Below, piece by piece: positions 35,859 to 46,140 of a DNA stretch of 64,000 nt. The notes below the pieces were generated by a model. That model searched no databases and was not told the DNA's origin. It saw only the letters and a list, made by a program, of their open reading frames with translations. The stretch covers positions 62,001 to 126,000 of the forward strand of contig NZ_FRCY01000017.1 in assembly GCF_900143075.1 (NCBI RefSeq). Reading direction: 5' to 3'. This stretch comes from Cyclobacterium lianum (lineage in GTDB: Bacteria; Bacteroidota; Bacteroidia; Cytophagales; Cyclobacteriaceae). Positions within the stretch are counted from its first letter, which is position 1, and each line of letters begins with the position of its first letter. A program made the translations under genes and the position numbers.

Positions 35859-37199
35859 ATGAGGACATTGTTTGTCATATTTACTTTTTACATGTTCCAT
35901 GCAGGACAGGTTTTCTCCCAGGAGCAGGAAACAATGGAATTGGACCTGGAGGAAGCGATCTCTCTGGCATTCGAAAACCAACCGCTTTTACAGCAACTCT
36001 TTAATGAACGTGCAAAAACAGGCTACTCCATCAAATCCGGAAAAGCAGCCTGGTTACCGCAGCTCAATCTGGATGGTTCACTGAACCGCTATTTTCAGCA
36101 ACCGGTGGCCATCTTTCCTGATTTTGACAATCCCGAGTCCGGTGAATTTCAGGAAGTCAGGACCGGGGTTCCGCACAATGCCAACCTGAATTTTTCCCTC
36201 AGCCAAAACCTGATCAATAATGACCTTATTCGGATAAGTGAGCAGGCGCCTGACAGGAAATTGGCTGCTAGCCAGACAGTGGAAGATTTCAAAATACAAT
36301 TGGTCGCCAACCTGAGCCGCGCTTTTTATGAGGTGTTTGTGGCCCGGGAACAGATCAGGTTAGCAGCAGAAGATATCAGGAGGCAATCCAGGCAATTGGA
36401 AGATGCAAAGCTGCAGCTGGAGGCAGGTCTGACAGACAATATAGATGTAAAACGAGCTACCATTACGCTACAGAATACCCAGAGCCAGTTGTACCAGTAT
36501 CAGGAAGAAGAAAAAATAAAGATGGCTGCCTTGAGGTACTGGATAGGATTGGACGAGAATATTGAGCTCAAGGTGCAGGCCACCGCCAGGGGGCTGGAGG
36601 AGCAACTGACCCCTGATACCCTACGGGTTTTCCAACCCCGGGAACGCATTGAATTCCGGCAATTGAAAAGCGAGGAAGCGCTACAGCAGGCAGAAATAAA
36701 CTATCAGAAAAGGCGCTACCTACCAAACCTTTCTGCTTTCTACGACTACAACTTTCTCTTTCTGAGTCCTGTGGGAAGTGAACTCTTCGATCAGATTTAT
36801 TCATTTTCCCTTTTTGGCCTGCAGCTTAACCTTCCGCTTTTCCTGGGGGGCAGGCGCAAATATGATGCTAAAATGGCAGGGCTGGATCTTGAAAATATTC
36901 GTTTGGCACAGGAAAATCTGATCCTGCAGGTAAGCCTGGAAGTGCAGGAAGCGCTGAGTGCCTATAAAAACAGCCTTTTCCTGCTCGAAACACAAAAGAG
37001 CAACCGGAAACTTGCTGAAGAAATCTACGAGACCATAAGCCTGCAATATGAGCAGGGGATAAAAAACTTTCTGGAGGTAATACAGGCAGAAACCGATTTG
37101 AGGACCGCCAGGATCAATTACCTGAGATCGCTGTTCAACGCGACCACTGCCAGAATCGAACTTAAAAAGGCCAGGGGAGAACTGATCATTGAGTACTGA
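35859..37199 (+). CDS. TolC family outer membrane efflux protein
   Basis: I start at MRTLFVIFTF, which gives a signal peptide ending in VFSQE; the frame is open from a TTG at 35784. The protein shows two homologous halves of long amphipathic helices, each opening with a TolC-type segment (LDLEEAISLAFENQPLLQ and later EALQQAEINYQKRRYLPNLSAF), and typical NLNFSLSQNL and LQLNLPLFLGG strands. It is the outer-membrane channel for the adaptor and RND pump encoded next, forming a tripartite efflux system. Confidence 0.92.
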   Translation: MRTLFVIFTFYMFHAGQVFSQEQETMELDLEEAISLAFENQPLLQQLFNERAKTGYSIKSGKAAWLPQLNLDGSLNRYFQQPVAIFPDFDNPESGEFQEVRTGVPHNANLNFSLSQNLINNDLIRISEQAPDRKLAASQTVEDFKIQLVANLSRAFYEVFVAREQIRLAAEDIRRQSRQLEDAKLQLEAGLTDNIDVKRATITLQNTQSQLYQYQEEEKIKMAALRYWIGLDENIELKVQATARGLEEQLTPDTLRVFQPRERIEFRQLKSEEALQQAEINYQKRRYLPNLSAFYDYNFLFLSPVGSELFDQIYSFSLFGLQLNLPLFLGGRRKYDAKMAGLDLENIRLAQENLILQVSLEVQEALSAYKNSLFLLETQKSNRKLAEEIYETISLQYEQGIKNFLEVIQAETDLRTARINYLRSLFNATTARIELKKARGELIIEY

Positions 37200-37436
37200 C
37201 GATCTGAAATCTGTAGATGAGGGGACAAATAGTACAGTTCGCGGGATAGAAATTGATAACAAGCTTCCTACTCTACAAACAGCCTTGTATATGAGTTACA
37301 TAAATATTGTCCATAGATGAAATCAAGCATGACGAAAGCGACCCACGGAGGGATGATTATAATTCATGCGAAGATTCCCCGTCCGACTGGTGTCATCCGG
37401 GCGGGCATGTGGCAACTTAAAGACAATTATAAACAC

Positions 37437-38537
37437 ATGAAAAAGAAATTGTTACTGTTGGGACTGTTGGCACTTCACTATTCCTGTAATGAGAAGGAAA
37501 ATACGGAAAAACAGGTAACCATGGTGGAGACAGCACCAGTAAGCAAACAAACAATAGTGCTGTCGGATCAGTATCCTGCGGCGACGGTAGCCCTGCAGGA
37601 AGTGGAGCTCCGTGCGGATGTGAGCGGCTACATCACCAATATCCTATTCCGGGATGGGCAACAGGTAAAAAAAGGGCAATTGCTTTATGAAATCGATAAA
37701 AGCAGGTACCAGGCAAATCTGGATCAATCCCAATCCAGGCTGAGGATCGCCGCTTCCAACCTGGAGCGGGCGGAAAGGGATCTCGACAGGTACCAAAAAC
37801 TGAAAGAAGGAAATGCCATCGCTGGACAGGTATACGACAACGCACTCACCGATCTGCAGAATGCCGAATCCGAGATGATGGCGGCCCGTGCTCAGGTAGC
37901 TAACGATCAAACCAACCTTCAGTATGCATCCGTGCGTGCGCCATTTGATGGAACGATCGGCTTTTCGGCGGTCCGTCTGGGGGCATTGGTAAATCAGGGT
38001 GAGACCTTGCTCAACGTAATCTCTTCCAATGATCCGATAGGCGTAGACTTTTTTGCGAGTGAAAAAAACCTGTCAAAATTTCAATCGCTGATGAATGACC
38101 GGGAAGGTACGCTGGCAGACAGCACCTTTACGATCAGTTTACCTGACGGAACGCTTCACCCAGAGCCAGGTAGCCTGGAAAATATGGACAGAGCCGTAGA
38201 TCGCGAAACCGGAACCATTCAGATCAGGCTGCATTTCCCAAATCCCGACGGCACACTCAAACCTGGCTTGAGTACTACGCTAAGGGTAAAAGCCATAAAC
38301 GGAGCGCCGGTGCTGACCATCCCGCAAAGGGCCACAATGGAGCAGATGGGTGAAATCTCCGTTTTTGTAGTGGAAGACAATACTGCCCGGGAAAGGAAAA
38401 TTCAACCGGGAAGGAAATTTGAAGACCGGGTAATTGTGGAAAATGGACTGGAAGAAGGGCAGCAAGTCATCATTAGCGGTATGCAAAAATTAACCAACGG
38501 GGATAAAATCACTACTCAAAACAGGAATCCTGAATGA
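37437..38537 (+). CDS. RND efflux periplasmic adaptor (membrane fusion) lipoprotein
   Basis: The start at MKKKLLLLGLLALHYSC gives a lipoprotein signal; the open frame upstream is not protein-like. The adaptor order is visible: barrel-sandwich half motif (VALQEVELRADVSGYITNILFRDGQ), a helical hairpin from about 85 to 145, the second lipoyl half (APFDGTIGF), then beta-barrel and membrane-proximal domains. It bridges the TolC channel and the inner membrane pump. Its stop overlaps the pump gene start by four bases (ATGA). Confidence 0.93.
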   Translation: MKKKLLLLGLLALHYSCNEKENTEKQVTMVETAPVSKQTIVLSDQYPAATVALQEVELRADVSGYITNILFRDGQQVKKGQLLYEIDKSRYQANLDQSQSRLRIAASNLERAERDLDRYQKLKEGNAIAGQVYDNALTDLQNAESEMMAARAQVANDQTNLQYASVRAPFDGTIGFSAVRLGALVNQGETLLNVISSNDPIGVDFFASEKNLSKFQSLMNDREGTLADSTFTISLPDGTLHPEPGSLENMDRAVDRETGTIQIRLHFPNPDGTLKPGLSTTLRVKAINGAPVLTIPQRATMEQMGEISVFVVEDNTARERKIQPGRKFEDRVIVENGLEEGQQVIISGMQKLTNGDKITTQNRNPE

Positions 38538-41500
38538 TCTCATCCACTTTTATCAAGCGCCCCAACCTGGCCATTGTCCTTTCGCTGGTTTTGTTGCTTC
38601 TGGGCACGCTTGCCATCTTCAATCTTCCGGTCTCGCAGTATCCCAATATCACTCCTCCCATCATACAGGTCACTGCCACCTATACCGGTGCTGATGCAGA
38701 GACTATAGAACAAACGGTGGCCACCCCGCTTGAAACGCAGATCAATGGTACTCCGGGTATGGCTTACATAGAAAGTACAAGCAGCAATGAAGGCCGGATG
38801 ACCATGAACATCACCTTTGAGGTGGGTACAGATATCGATATTGCAGCGGTAGAAGTTCAAAACCGCATCAACGTAGCGGAGGCCCTGCTACCCGAAGAAG
38901 TCCGGAGATTGGGCATCACCATACGGAAGCGGAATCCAAGTCTGTTGATGATCGTTTCCATGTTTTCTCCGGAGGGAACCCATGACATTGATTTTCTAAA
39001 CAACTATGCGAATATCTACGTCAAAAATGAACTGCTGCGAGTCCCCGGAGTGGGAGACATATTCACCCGGGCGCAGGACTTCAGCATGCGCATTTGGCTG
39101 CAACCCGACAAACTCTACCAAACCGGCCTTTCTGCCGGCGAGGTGATCGATGCACTCAGAGGACAAAACATACAGGTAGCTGCAGGGGCTCTGGGTACTC
39201 CTCCCCAACAGGGTTATCAATCTTTTGAATACACGCTTTTTACCAATGGGAGGCTAAATAGTGAAGAGGAATTTGAAAATGTCATCGTGAAGTCCGCCTC
39301 AGACGGCGACAAACTCGTCTACCTGCGGGATGTGGCCAGGGTGGAATTGGGCAGGTTTGACTATTCGGTCAATAATTTTACGGATGGTAAACCTGCTGCC
39401 TACCTCATCGTCTACCAGACTCCAGACAGCAATATCCTGGACGTGGAAGAGGGTATTATCGAAACCATGGAGGTCATACAGGAAAATTTCCCCAGTGACA
39501 TGGAGTATGTCATTCCCTTCGAATCGGCATCTGTGGTCCGCGTATCTATCGGGGAAGTGGTGGAAGCATTGGTTCTGGCCCTGTTGCTGGTCTCTCTGGT
39601 AGTGTTTATCTTTCTTCAAAACTGGAGAACCACCCTCATCCCAATTCTGATCATTCCGGTATCCATTATCGGAACTTTTGCCCTTTTCATACCCCTGGGA
39701 TTTTCTATCAACAACCTGACCCTGTTCGGTTTTGTGCTGGCCATAGGTATCGTGGTGGACGACGCCATTGTGGTGGTAGAAGCTACAATGGGATACATGG
39801 AGAAGGAAAAACTAAAGGCCAGGGAAGCCGTCAGCAAAGCCATGAAGGACATTTCGGGACCAGTCATTGCCATGTCACTCATCATTGCGGCCGTTTTCAT
39901 CCCTGTAGGCTTTATTCCAGGAATAGTCGGCAGGCTCTATCAGCAATTTGCCATGGCTATTGCTGCTTCCGGTCTGATTTCCGGTTTTGTCGCCTTATCG
40001 CTGACGCCTGCCCTTTGCTCCCTGATTCTGAAGCCTTCAAAATCGGCACAAAACGGCAGGGGTATCCAGCGGTTTTTTGCCTGGTTCAACCGCAAATTTG
40101 AAGTGTCTGGCAATCGCTATATCCAAAGCGTTGAAAAAAGTTTTTCCCGGGCCCGGTATTATCTGGCAGGCCTGGTAGTCCTGATCCTGGTCACCGTTTT
40201 TCTTTTCAATATAAAACCTTCGGGCTTTATCCCAAATGAAGATGAAGGGAGGCTGTTTATCACCTACGAATTACCGGAAGGGGCTTCCACTTCCCGGAGT
40301 CTGGAGACCATTAAAAAGCTGATGGAGATCCTCGGCGAGGAAGAGGACATTTTTCATTTTACGGCCGTAACGGGCCTCAACGCGATCAATTTTTCAAGCA
40401 AATCCAATAGCGGTACGGTATTCTCGCAGCTCCAGCCCTGGAGCAAACGGGAGGGAGAAGGCCAGAACGCCTTCGAAATCCGGGACAGACTCCTGCGCGA
40501 GCTGAACGAAAAGGTGCCGGAGGCCAAAATTGTTATCGTAGCTCCCTCGGCCATTCCGGGTCTGGGCAGCACTTCCGGATTTTCTGTAGTCGTTCAGGAC
40601 CTGGATGGAACTTCCAGCATCAATGAATTTGAAACTGAGGTCAAGGAATTTGTTTCCCTGCTGAATGGGACAACCGAAATTGAAAATGCCTTTACTTTCT
40701 TCAGCGCCACTACACCTTCCTACCGGGTAGAACTGGATCGGGAAAAAACCGCAAGATTGGGGGTAAACATCGGCGACGCCTACGCATCCATGCAAACCTA
40801 CCTGGGCAGTACCTATGTCAACGATTTTATCCTGTACGGTAGAAATTTCAGGGTTATCGCCCAGGCAGACACCTCCTTTCGGGAAGATCTGTCGGCACTT
40901 GAGCAGATTTACGTCAAGAACACCTCAGGAGCAATGCTTCCATTGAGCAACCTGGTCAGCACTGAAGTTATCGAAAACGCTCCGCTGATCAGTCATTTCA
41001 ATCTATTCCGGTCCAGCACGATCAACGGCGATGCGGCCCAGGGGTACAGCTCGGGACAGACTATAGAAAAAATCAATGAGCTGACCGGGACCGAACTCCC
41101 CCCGGGATACGGAATTGATTTTGCTGGTGTGAGCCGGGAAGAAATTAAATCTGGTGGGAGTACGATCCTGATCTTTGTACTGTCAATCGTGTTTGTATTC
41201 CTGTGCTTGACGGCGCTCTATGAGAGCTGGTCAGTTCCCTTCTCGGTATTACTGGCTGTGCCCACCGGCGTTTTCGGTGCCATCATTACCCTGCTTTTGT
41301 TTCCTTCACTCACCAATAATGTGTACGCGCAAATCGGCTTGCTCACACTCATAGGTCTGGCGGCAAAAAATGCCATCCTGATCGTGGAATACGCGAAAGA
41401 AAGGGTTGATAGAGGTATCCCTATCCCCAGGGCCGCAGCCATGGCCGCAAAATTACGGCTCAGGCCCATATTGATGACCTCCTTCGCCTTTATTCTTGGT

Positions 41501-41701
41501 GTTTTACCCCTCGCATTCTCTTCCGGAGCGGGTTCTGTGGCCAGGCGAACCATCGGCTGGACAGTAGCAGGTGGCATGTTTTCCGCCACCTTCTTCACCT
41601 TATTTCTGGTTCCGGTACTGTTCTTTCTGGTGAGTAAATTGGCCTACAGCAAGAAAGAGCTGGAAAAGCTTGCAGCAGAAAACAGAGAGTCTGAGGCTTA
41701 A
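38534..41701 (+). CDS. RND efflux permease, HAE1/AcrB family
   Basis: The 1055-residue inner membrane pump has the AcrB layout: N-terminal helix with FIKRPNLAIVLSLVLLLLG, a large porter domain, helices 2-6, a second porter domain and helices 8-12. Proton-relay aspartates are in GIVVDDAIVVVE of helix 4. The motif PVSQYPNITPPIIQVTATYTGA early in the sequence is characteristic of the hydrophobe/amphiphile branch. It exports amphiphilic compounds by proton exchange with the TolC and adaptor proteins encoded upstream. No TetR or AraC regulator is adjacent. Confidence 0.95.
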   Translation: MISSTFIKRPNLAIVLSLVLLLLGTLAIFNLPVSQYPNITPPIIQVTATYTGADAETIEQTVATPLETQINGTPGMAYIESTSSNEGRMTMNITFEVGTDIDIAAVEVQNRINVAEALLPEEVRRLGITIRKRNPSLLMIVSMFSPEGTHDIDFLNNYANIYVKNELLRVPGVGDIFTRAQDFSMRIWLQPDKLYQTGLSAGEVIDALRGQNIQVAAGALGTPPQQGYQSFEYTLFTNGRLNSEEEFENVIVKSASDGDKLVYLRDVARVELGRFDYSVNNFTDGKPAAYLIVYQTPDSNILDVEEGIIETMEVIQENFPSDMEYVIPFESASVVRVSIGEVVEALVLALLLVSLVVFIFLQNWRTTLIPILIIPVSIIGTFALFIPLGFSINNLTLFGFVLAIGIVVDDAIVVVEATMGYMEKEKLKAREAVSKAMKDISGPVIAMSLIIAAVFIPVGFIPGIVGRLYQQFAMAIAASGLISGFVALSLTPALCSLILKPSKSAQNGRGIQRFFAWFNRKFEVSGNRYIQSVEKSFSRARYYLAGLVVLILVTVFLFNIKPSGFIPNEDEGRLFITYELPEGASTSRSLETIKKLMEILGEEEDIFHFTAVTGLNAINFSSKSNSGTVFSQLQPWSKREGEGQNAFEIRDRLLRELNEKVPEAKIVIVAPSAIPGLGSTSGFSVVVQDLDGTSSINEFETEVKEFVSLLNGTTEIENAFTFFSATTPSYRVELDREKTARLGVNIGDAYASMQTYLGSTYVNDFILYGRNFRVIAQADTSFREDLSALEQIYVKNTSGAMLPLSNLVSTEVIENAPLISHFNLFRSSTINGDAAQGYSSGQTIEKINELTGTELPPGYGIDFAGVSREEIKSGGSTILIFVLSIVFVFLCLTALYESWSVPFSVLLAVPTGVFGAIITLLLFPSLTNNVYAQIGLLTLIGLAAKNAILIVEYAKERVDRGIPIPRAAAMAAKLRLRPILMTSFAFILGVLPLAFSSGAGSVARRTIGWTVAGGMFSATFFTLFLVPVLFFLVSKLAYSKKELEKLAAENRESEA

Positions 41702-41717
41702 AACAAGTCTTAGGCCC

Positions 41718-42548
41718 CTACTCTTCGTCGGGGATGCTTATCGTCCGGGTGATCACCGGTGCAGTCATAAAGTACCCCAAGACCCTTTCCTCTCCTTGAA
41801 GGGACGATATATTGGACCGGGGATTTTCGGGCGGCGGGCTGAAAAGTCCTCCATCTGAAAACAGCAGGGATACCAACTGATTCAAATAGGAATATGCGCT
41901 TTCATTCAGCCTGAGCATCCGCAATTTGACTTGGTCTCCTGCTTCAAAGGAGAAAGCCGTTAATTCGAATCCGTTATTCAAAATGGCACTGCCAAAGGTA
42001 TCGTCAAAAAGGAAATAGTCGGACCGGCGGTTGAGAAGCGTATCGTTCTTACTGAGAATTAACCGGTAGAAATTGTTTTCGGTAAATGGTATTTTCCCAT
42101 ACAGCGTCAGGTAATATCCTTCGCTGGCAAAAAAACGCTCTTCTTCATAGGCATAGATAATGCTGTCGAGCACCGGAGCTTCCAATGTGGTGCCTTCTGA
42201 GATGAATTCATTTCCGTCCATTGCCACATAAAGGCGGTATTCATGACCAATGGCAGCAGCCTTTGCATTGAGAGGCAGGTACTTTCCCCGATCTTCATTG
42301 AAAATGAAAGGTACCGTTTCTCCGGAATGCAGGTCTTCGACGTACACTTCAGCATTTGCGGCAATCTCATTGGGCAGGGTGTCGTAATAATTTCTGGAGT
42401 AGGCCACTTTCACTTCATTCAAAACCGGATCGTCGGTCCATACGGCCTCAATAACGGGAATCTTTTCCGTATTCCCGAGGTCCAGGCTGACCTCCTCCTG
42501 ACAGGACATCAGGATGATCAGTAAGGTCAATTTCACAAGAGGCTTCAT
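41718..42548 (-). CDS. DUF4249 lipoprotein
   Basis: I start at MKPLVKLTLLIILMSC, a lipoprotein signal; the ORF extends 15 codons upstream into the preceding gene. Diagnostic DUF4249 features include IPVIEAVWTDDP near the N-terminus, NAEVYVEDLHSGE, YRLYVAMDGNEF and the VLDSIIYAYEE segment. The gene starts four bases after the TonB receptor stop. In Bacteroidota, DUF4249 lipoproteins are regularly paired with such receptors and are presumed to assist uptake or signalling; the ligand is unknown. Confidence 0.85.
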   Translation of the reverse strand: MKPLVKLTLLIILMSCQEEVSLDLGNTEKIPVIEAVWTDDPVLNEVKVAYSRNYYDTLPNEIAANAEVYVEDLHSGETVPFIFNEDRGKYLPLNAKAAAIGHEYRLYVAMDGNEFISEGTTLEAPVLDSIIYAYEEERFFASEGYYLTLYGKIPFTENNFYRLILSKNDTLLNRRSDYFLFDDTFGSAILNNGFELTAFSFEAGDQVKLRMLRLNESAYSYLNQLVSLLFSDGGLFSPPPENPRSNISSLQGEERVLGYFMTAPVITRTISIPDEE

Positions 42549-42552
42549 GGTA

Positions 42553-44961
42553 TCAAAATTTAAAATTGTAAGTGACTGATGGTAGTATACCAAAAAGATA
42601 GGTCATGACCACTCCCGGCCGGATAGAACTGACTTCCTCGCCCAGGCCCCGGTCAAAGGCAATATCATTGTTGTAAATATCTCTGAACTCATATGAAAAG
42701 GGGTTTTTCCTGGCATAAGCGTTGTACACGCTGAAATTCCAGCTTCCCTGCCACCAGCGACCCTTGTCTTTATTTTTCAGTGTGAGGGAGAGATCCAGCC
42801 GGTGGTAGTCCGGAAAGCGATCCTTATTTCTTTGTTCGTTGTACAAAGGCACCCGCTGATTATCTACTACGTATGAACCGACCGGGAAGGTCACGGCAAC
42901 GCCGGTAGTATAAATGAACGTACCAGAAAGCGAAATCCTGTCCGTCAGCTCGTGGGAGAGTACCAGGCTGACATCATTGGGCCGGTCAAATCTGGGTGGG
43001 TAGGGATTGCCGCGGTTGATGCCGGAAATCTTTCTGAAAACCCTGGATCGGGTATAACTCAGCCAACCGGTGGTCTTGCCTACATTCTTCCTAAGCAGAA
43101 ATTCCAGACCGTAAGACCATCCGTTTCCTGTAAGTATCTCTGTCTCCACATTATCGCTAAAGAGCACATTGGCCCCCTGCTTCAGGTCAATTATATTTCT
43201 GAAATCCCTGTAGTACCCCTCCAGAGAGAGCTCCCAACGATTGTCACTCAGATTTTGAAATATTCCTGCAGAAACCTGATCGGCACGGATGGGTCGTATG
43301 TACCTGCCGGCCGGCACCCACCGATCTATTGGGAGACCTGCAGAACTATTGGACGCCACTTGAATGTATTGATAGTTTCTGTTGTAGCTACCTTTGATCG
43401 CTGTAGCTTTTCCGACCAGGTACCGGACAGCAATTCGGGGCTCCAGCCCCTGATAATGTTGCATTTTCTCCCCAAAGCGGTATTCAAGCGTGTCGGTGAC
43501 CATACCGCTTCCTTCGGGATCGTTGTCTTCATACAGGTAATTGACGCCATTTCCTATTTGCTGGTACAAGGCAAACCTGAGTCCTGCTTCCAGGCTAAGC
43601 CTTTCTGAAACTTCCTCCTTTAGTGCTATAAAAAAATTGTTTTGCCAGCCTATTCTGGGGTTGGTTGCCAAAGGGGCGATGCTACTGCCTTCGGCCGGAT
43701 CCAAATCTACCGGTGAAAAATGATACAACTGTGTGTGCATGCCGGCCTTTATTTCAGAGGCTTCTTTCGGAATAAAGGTCAGGGCAGCACGTATGCCCGA
43801 CTCTGAGAAATCATTGGACCAGTCAAACCCATTCTCCTCATCGTTAAATCCAATAAGGTATTGGTAATAACTGTAATAGGCCGCCATATCGAGGTACAGG
43901 CGCTCACTGACCTGTCTGTTCCAGTTAAAGGAATTGATCCAGTTTTTCCAGCCCAGCCCAAATTGGCCGCTCAGCCCCAGAAAATCACTGCCATAATAAG
44001 TGGAAAAGGTAAATTTATTCTGCTCACCCTGACGCCACATCAACTTTCCGCTCAAGTCATAAAAATACAGTTGATTGTTTCGGATGTCTTCATTTGGAGA
44101 AAAGGCCAGAAAAAGGTCTGCATAGGTTCTTCGTCCGGAAAGTACAAAGGAGGAATTGTCTGAAAACAGGGGACCATCCACCGTCAGTCTGGAACTGATA
44201 CTTCCTATACCCCCTTCGCCCTCAATTTTTCGCGTATTCCCTTCTTTCAGGGAAATGTCTATCAGGGAAGACACCCTACCCCCAAACTGGGCGGGGATAT
44301 TTCCTTTGTATAAAGCCACGTCTGTCAATGCATCCGGATTAAAGACGGAAAAAAAACCGAAAAAATGGGAAGGATTGTATATAGGAGCTCCGTCGATCTG
44401 AATCAGATTCTGGTCGGCCGATCCGCCTCGCACAAACAGTCCGGTGGTGCCCTCTCCTGCCGTATTTACTCCCGGCAGCAATTGGATCCCCCGCAGCAGG
44501 TCCACCTCACCAAACAATGCCGGAATCCGCTTCAATGTTTCTCCGGAGATTTCATTGCGGCCTATTTCTGTACTTAGTACATTGTGGTCTTCCCGCCTCT
44601 CTGATACGACTACTTCTTCCAGGGCCATCTCGTCCGGACTCAGAAAAAATTTCAAATCGGTAGTTTTGTTGTTGATCTCCCTGCTGATTCCCTGGTAGCC
44701 CAGAAACCTGATCTCGAGGCTGGCGGGGAGGGTTGGAATGGCAATGGTAAAATTACCTTCAGCATCGGTCACTGCGCCCCTGGCCGATTGGTCTTTCCAG
44801 AATATGGTGGCTCCTGGCAGCGGCTCACCACTGAGTTTGTCCAACACCTGTCCCTGTAGCGAGGCCACTTGCTGCCCCATCAGATTTACTGAAAGAGAAA
44901 AGAGGCCGATAAAGGTGAAAAGAAAAAAATGCCAGATGTATTTTGCCCGATAATTGAACAT
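42553..44961 (-). CDS. TonB-dependent receptor with carboxypeptidase-D-like domain
   Basis: The N-terminus is a signal peptide followed by a CarboxypepD_reg-like domain (LQGQVLDKLSGEPLPGATIFWKD). The plug carries the TonB box-like region MALEEVVVSERRED and the segments LLRGIQLLPGVN, GLFVRGGSADQN and YKGNIPAQFGGRVSSLIDI. The 802-residue size and absence of the SusC signature show that it is a general receptor of the kind paired with DUF4249, not a SusC. It ends in F (YNFKF), as barrels usually do. It likely takes up a metal chelate or other small ligand. Confidence 0.93.
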   Translation of the reverse strand: MFNYRAKYIWHFFLFTFIGLFSLSVNLMGQQVASLQGQVLDKLSGEPLPGATIFWKDQSARGAVTDAEGNFTIAIPTLPASLEIRFLGYQGISREINNKTTDLKFFLSPDEMALEEVVVSERREDHNVLSTEIGRNEISGETLKRIPALFGEVDLLRGIQLLPGVNTAGEGTTGLFVRGGSADQNLIQIDGAPIYNPSHFFGFFSVFNPDALTDVALYKGNIPAQFGGRVSSLIDISLKEGNTRKIEGEGGIGSISSRLTVDGPLFSDNSSFVLSGRRTYADLFLAFSPNEDIRNNQLYFYDLSGKLMWRQGEQNKFTFSTYYGSDFLGLSGQFGLGWKNWINSFNWNRQVSERLYLDMAAYYSYYQYLIGFNDEENGFDWSNDFSESGIRAALTFIPKEASEIKAGMHTQLYHFSPVDLDPAEGSSIAPLATNPRIGWQNNFFIALKEEVSERLSLEAGLRFALYQQIGNGVNYLYEDNDPEGSGMVTDTLEYRFGEKMQHYQGLEPRIAVRYLVGKATAIKGSYNRNYQYIQVASNSSAGLPIDRWVPAGRYIRPIRADQVSAGIFQNLSDNRWELSLEGYYRDFRNIIDLKQGANVLFSDNVETEILTGNGWSYGLEFLLRKNVGKTTGWLSYTRSRVFRKISGINRGNPYPPRFDRPNDVSLVLSHELTDRISLSGTFIYTTGVAVTFPVGSYVVDNQRVPLYNEQRNKDRFPDYHRLDLSLTLKNKDKGRWWQGSWNFSVYNAYARKNPFSYEFRDIYNNDIAFDRGLGEEVSSIRPGVVMTYLFGILPSVTYNFKF

Positions 44962-45156
44962 TACTAATTGCCTGTAGTTTTTTAGAAAGTAAAAAGGGGT
45001 GATCCGCTCATTTGAACCAAAAAAGATAACGGTATTAGATAAAAATAGTTAACTTTTTAGCCGCTTATTCTGCCAGGGAAGTTTAATAATGTCTCTCCCC
45101 TTCAATAATTATCCGAGTATCTCTTCGTTTTAAGTATAAATGATTAATTTCAAGCC

Positions 45157-46122
45157 ATGATTTGGGCATATTCTGACAATTATTCGATCTTTCTGCTGGC
45201 AGCAGTTTTTATTTTGCTCTATGGCATCTATCTGTACCGGTTTTGGAAAATCAACCAAAAAATCAAGGTCAAAAAAAGGCGCCTGGTATGGAAGATGGTA
45301 CTGAGGACCCTCTATTTCACCTTATTTTTAATTGCCTTTGCCGGGCCATCTATAGGTACAGCAATGAAAGAGATCAAGCAGGAGGGAAAAGATATCTTTC
45401 TGGCCATTGATCTTTCCAGATCCATGAATGCGGAGGATATCAAACCCAGCAGGCTACAGCGAATGAAGTTTGAACTGAAAAACCTGGTAAAAAACTTCAG
45501 TTCCGATCGCCTGGGCATCATTATATTTTCCTCTGAGGCATTTATCCAGTGTCCGCTTACCTTTGATCAGAATGTGATCCAGCTCCACCTGGATGGCTTG
45601 AACAGCGACCTGGTACCCAACTCAGGTACGGATGTTGCAGCCCCACTAAAAATGGCATATAACAAATTCCTTACCGATGAAAGTCAGGAACCCAAGTCGA
45701 AAGCCATCATACTGATCAGTGATGGGGAGGATTTTGGCGATGGATTGGAAGAAACCATCGAGCAGCTCAACCAGTCTGGAATAAAGGTATTCAGCATGGG
45801 TGTAGGTACGGGGAGCGGAAGCACCATCCCGCGGGGGAGCGGGGTAGTGATCGATCAGGAGACCAACCGACCGGCCATATCCAGACTGAGTTCCGACAAT
45901 CTGAGGCGCATAGCCAATCAGACCGACGGGGATTATTTCGAGCTTAGTGATGAACGACAGGAAATCCCTCAATTGATTGATGCCATTGCCAAACTGGAGG
46001 GTACGGTCATGGCCAGCCGCACTGTAGAAGCTTCCTCCAATAAATATTTCTACTTTCTTCTGGCAGGTTTTGTATTGGCCATTTTGGATTCCATCCTACC
46101 TGTCAGAACCTTATCGATTTAA
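45157..46122 (+). CDS. VWA-domain membrane protein, BatB-like
   Basis: Two N-terminal hydrophobic segments (about 8-30 and 48-66) and one C-terminal segment (about 298-315) flank a von Willebrand A domain. The MIDAS motif is intact: DLSRS at 85-89, the threonine in SGTDVAAPL and the aspartate in LISDGED. This architecture is that of BatA/BatB proteins of the Bacteroides aerotolerance operon. The following two genes resemble BatC parts. Upstream MoxR, DUF58 and BatA genes are absent, and no BatD follows. Confidence 0.85.
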   Translation: MIWAYSDNYSIFLLAAVFILLYGIYLYRFWKINQKIKVKKRRLVWKMVLRTLYFTLFLIAFAGPSIGTAMKEIKQEGKDIFLAIDLSRSMNAEDIKPSRLQRMKFELKNLVKNFSSDRLGIIIFSSEAFIQCPLTFDQNVIQLHLDGLNSDLVPNSGTDVAAPLKMAYNKFLTDESQEPKSKAIILISDGEDFGDGLEETIEQLNQSGIKVFSMGVGTGSGSTIPRGSGVVIDQETNRPAISRLSSDNLRRIANQTDGDYFELSDERQEIPQLIDAIAKLEGTVMASRTVEASSNKYFYFLLAGFVLAILDSILPVRTLSI

Positions 46123-46140
46123 ATTACCAAAACCGACAGC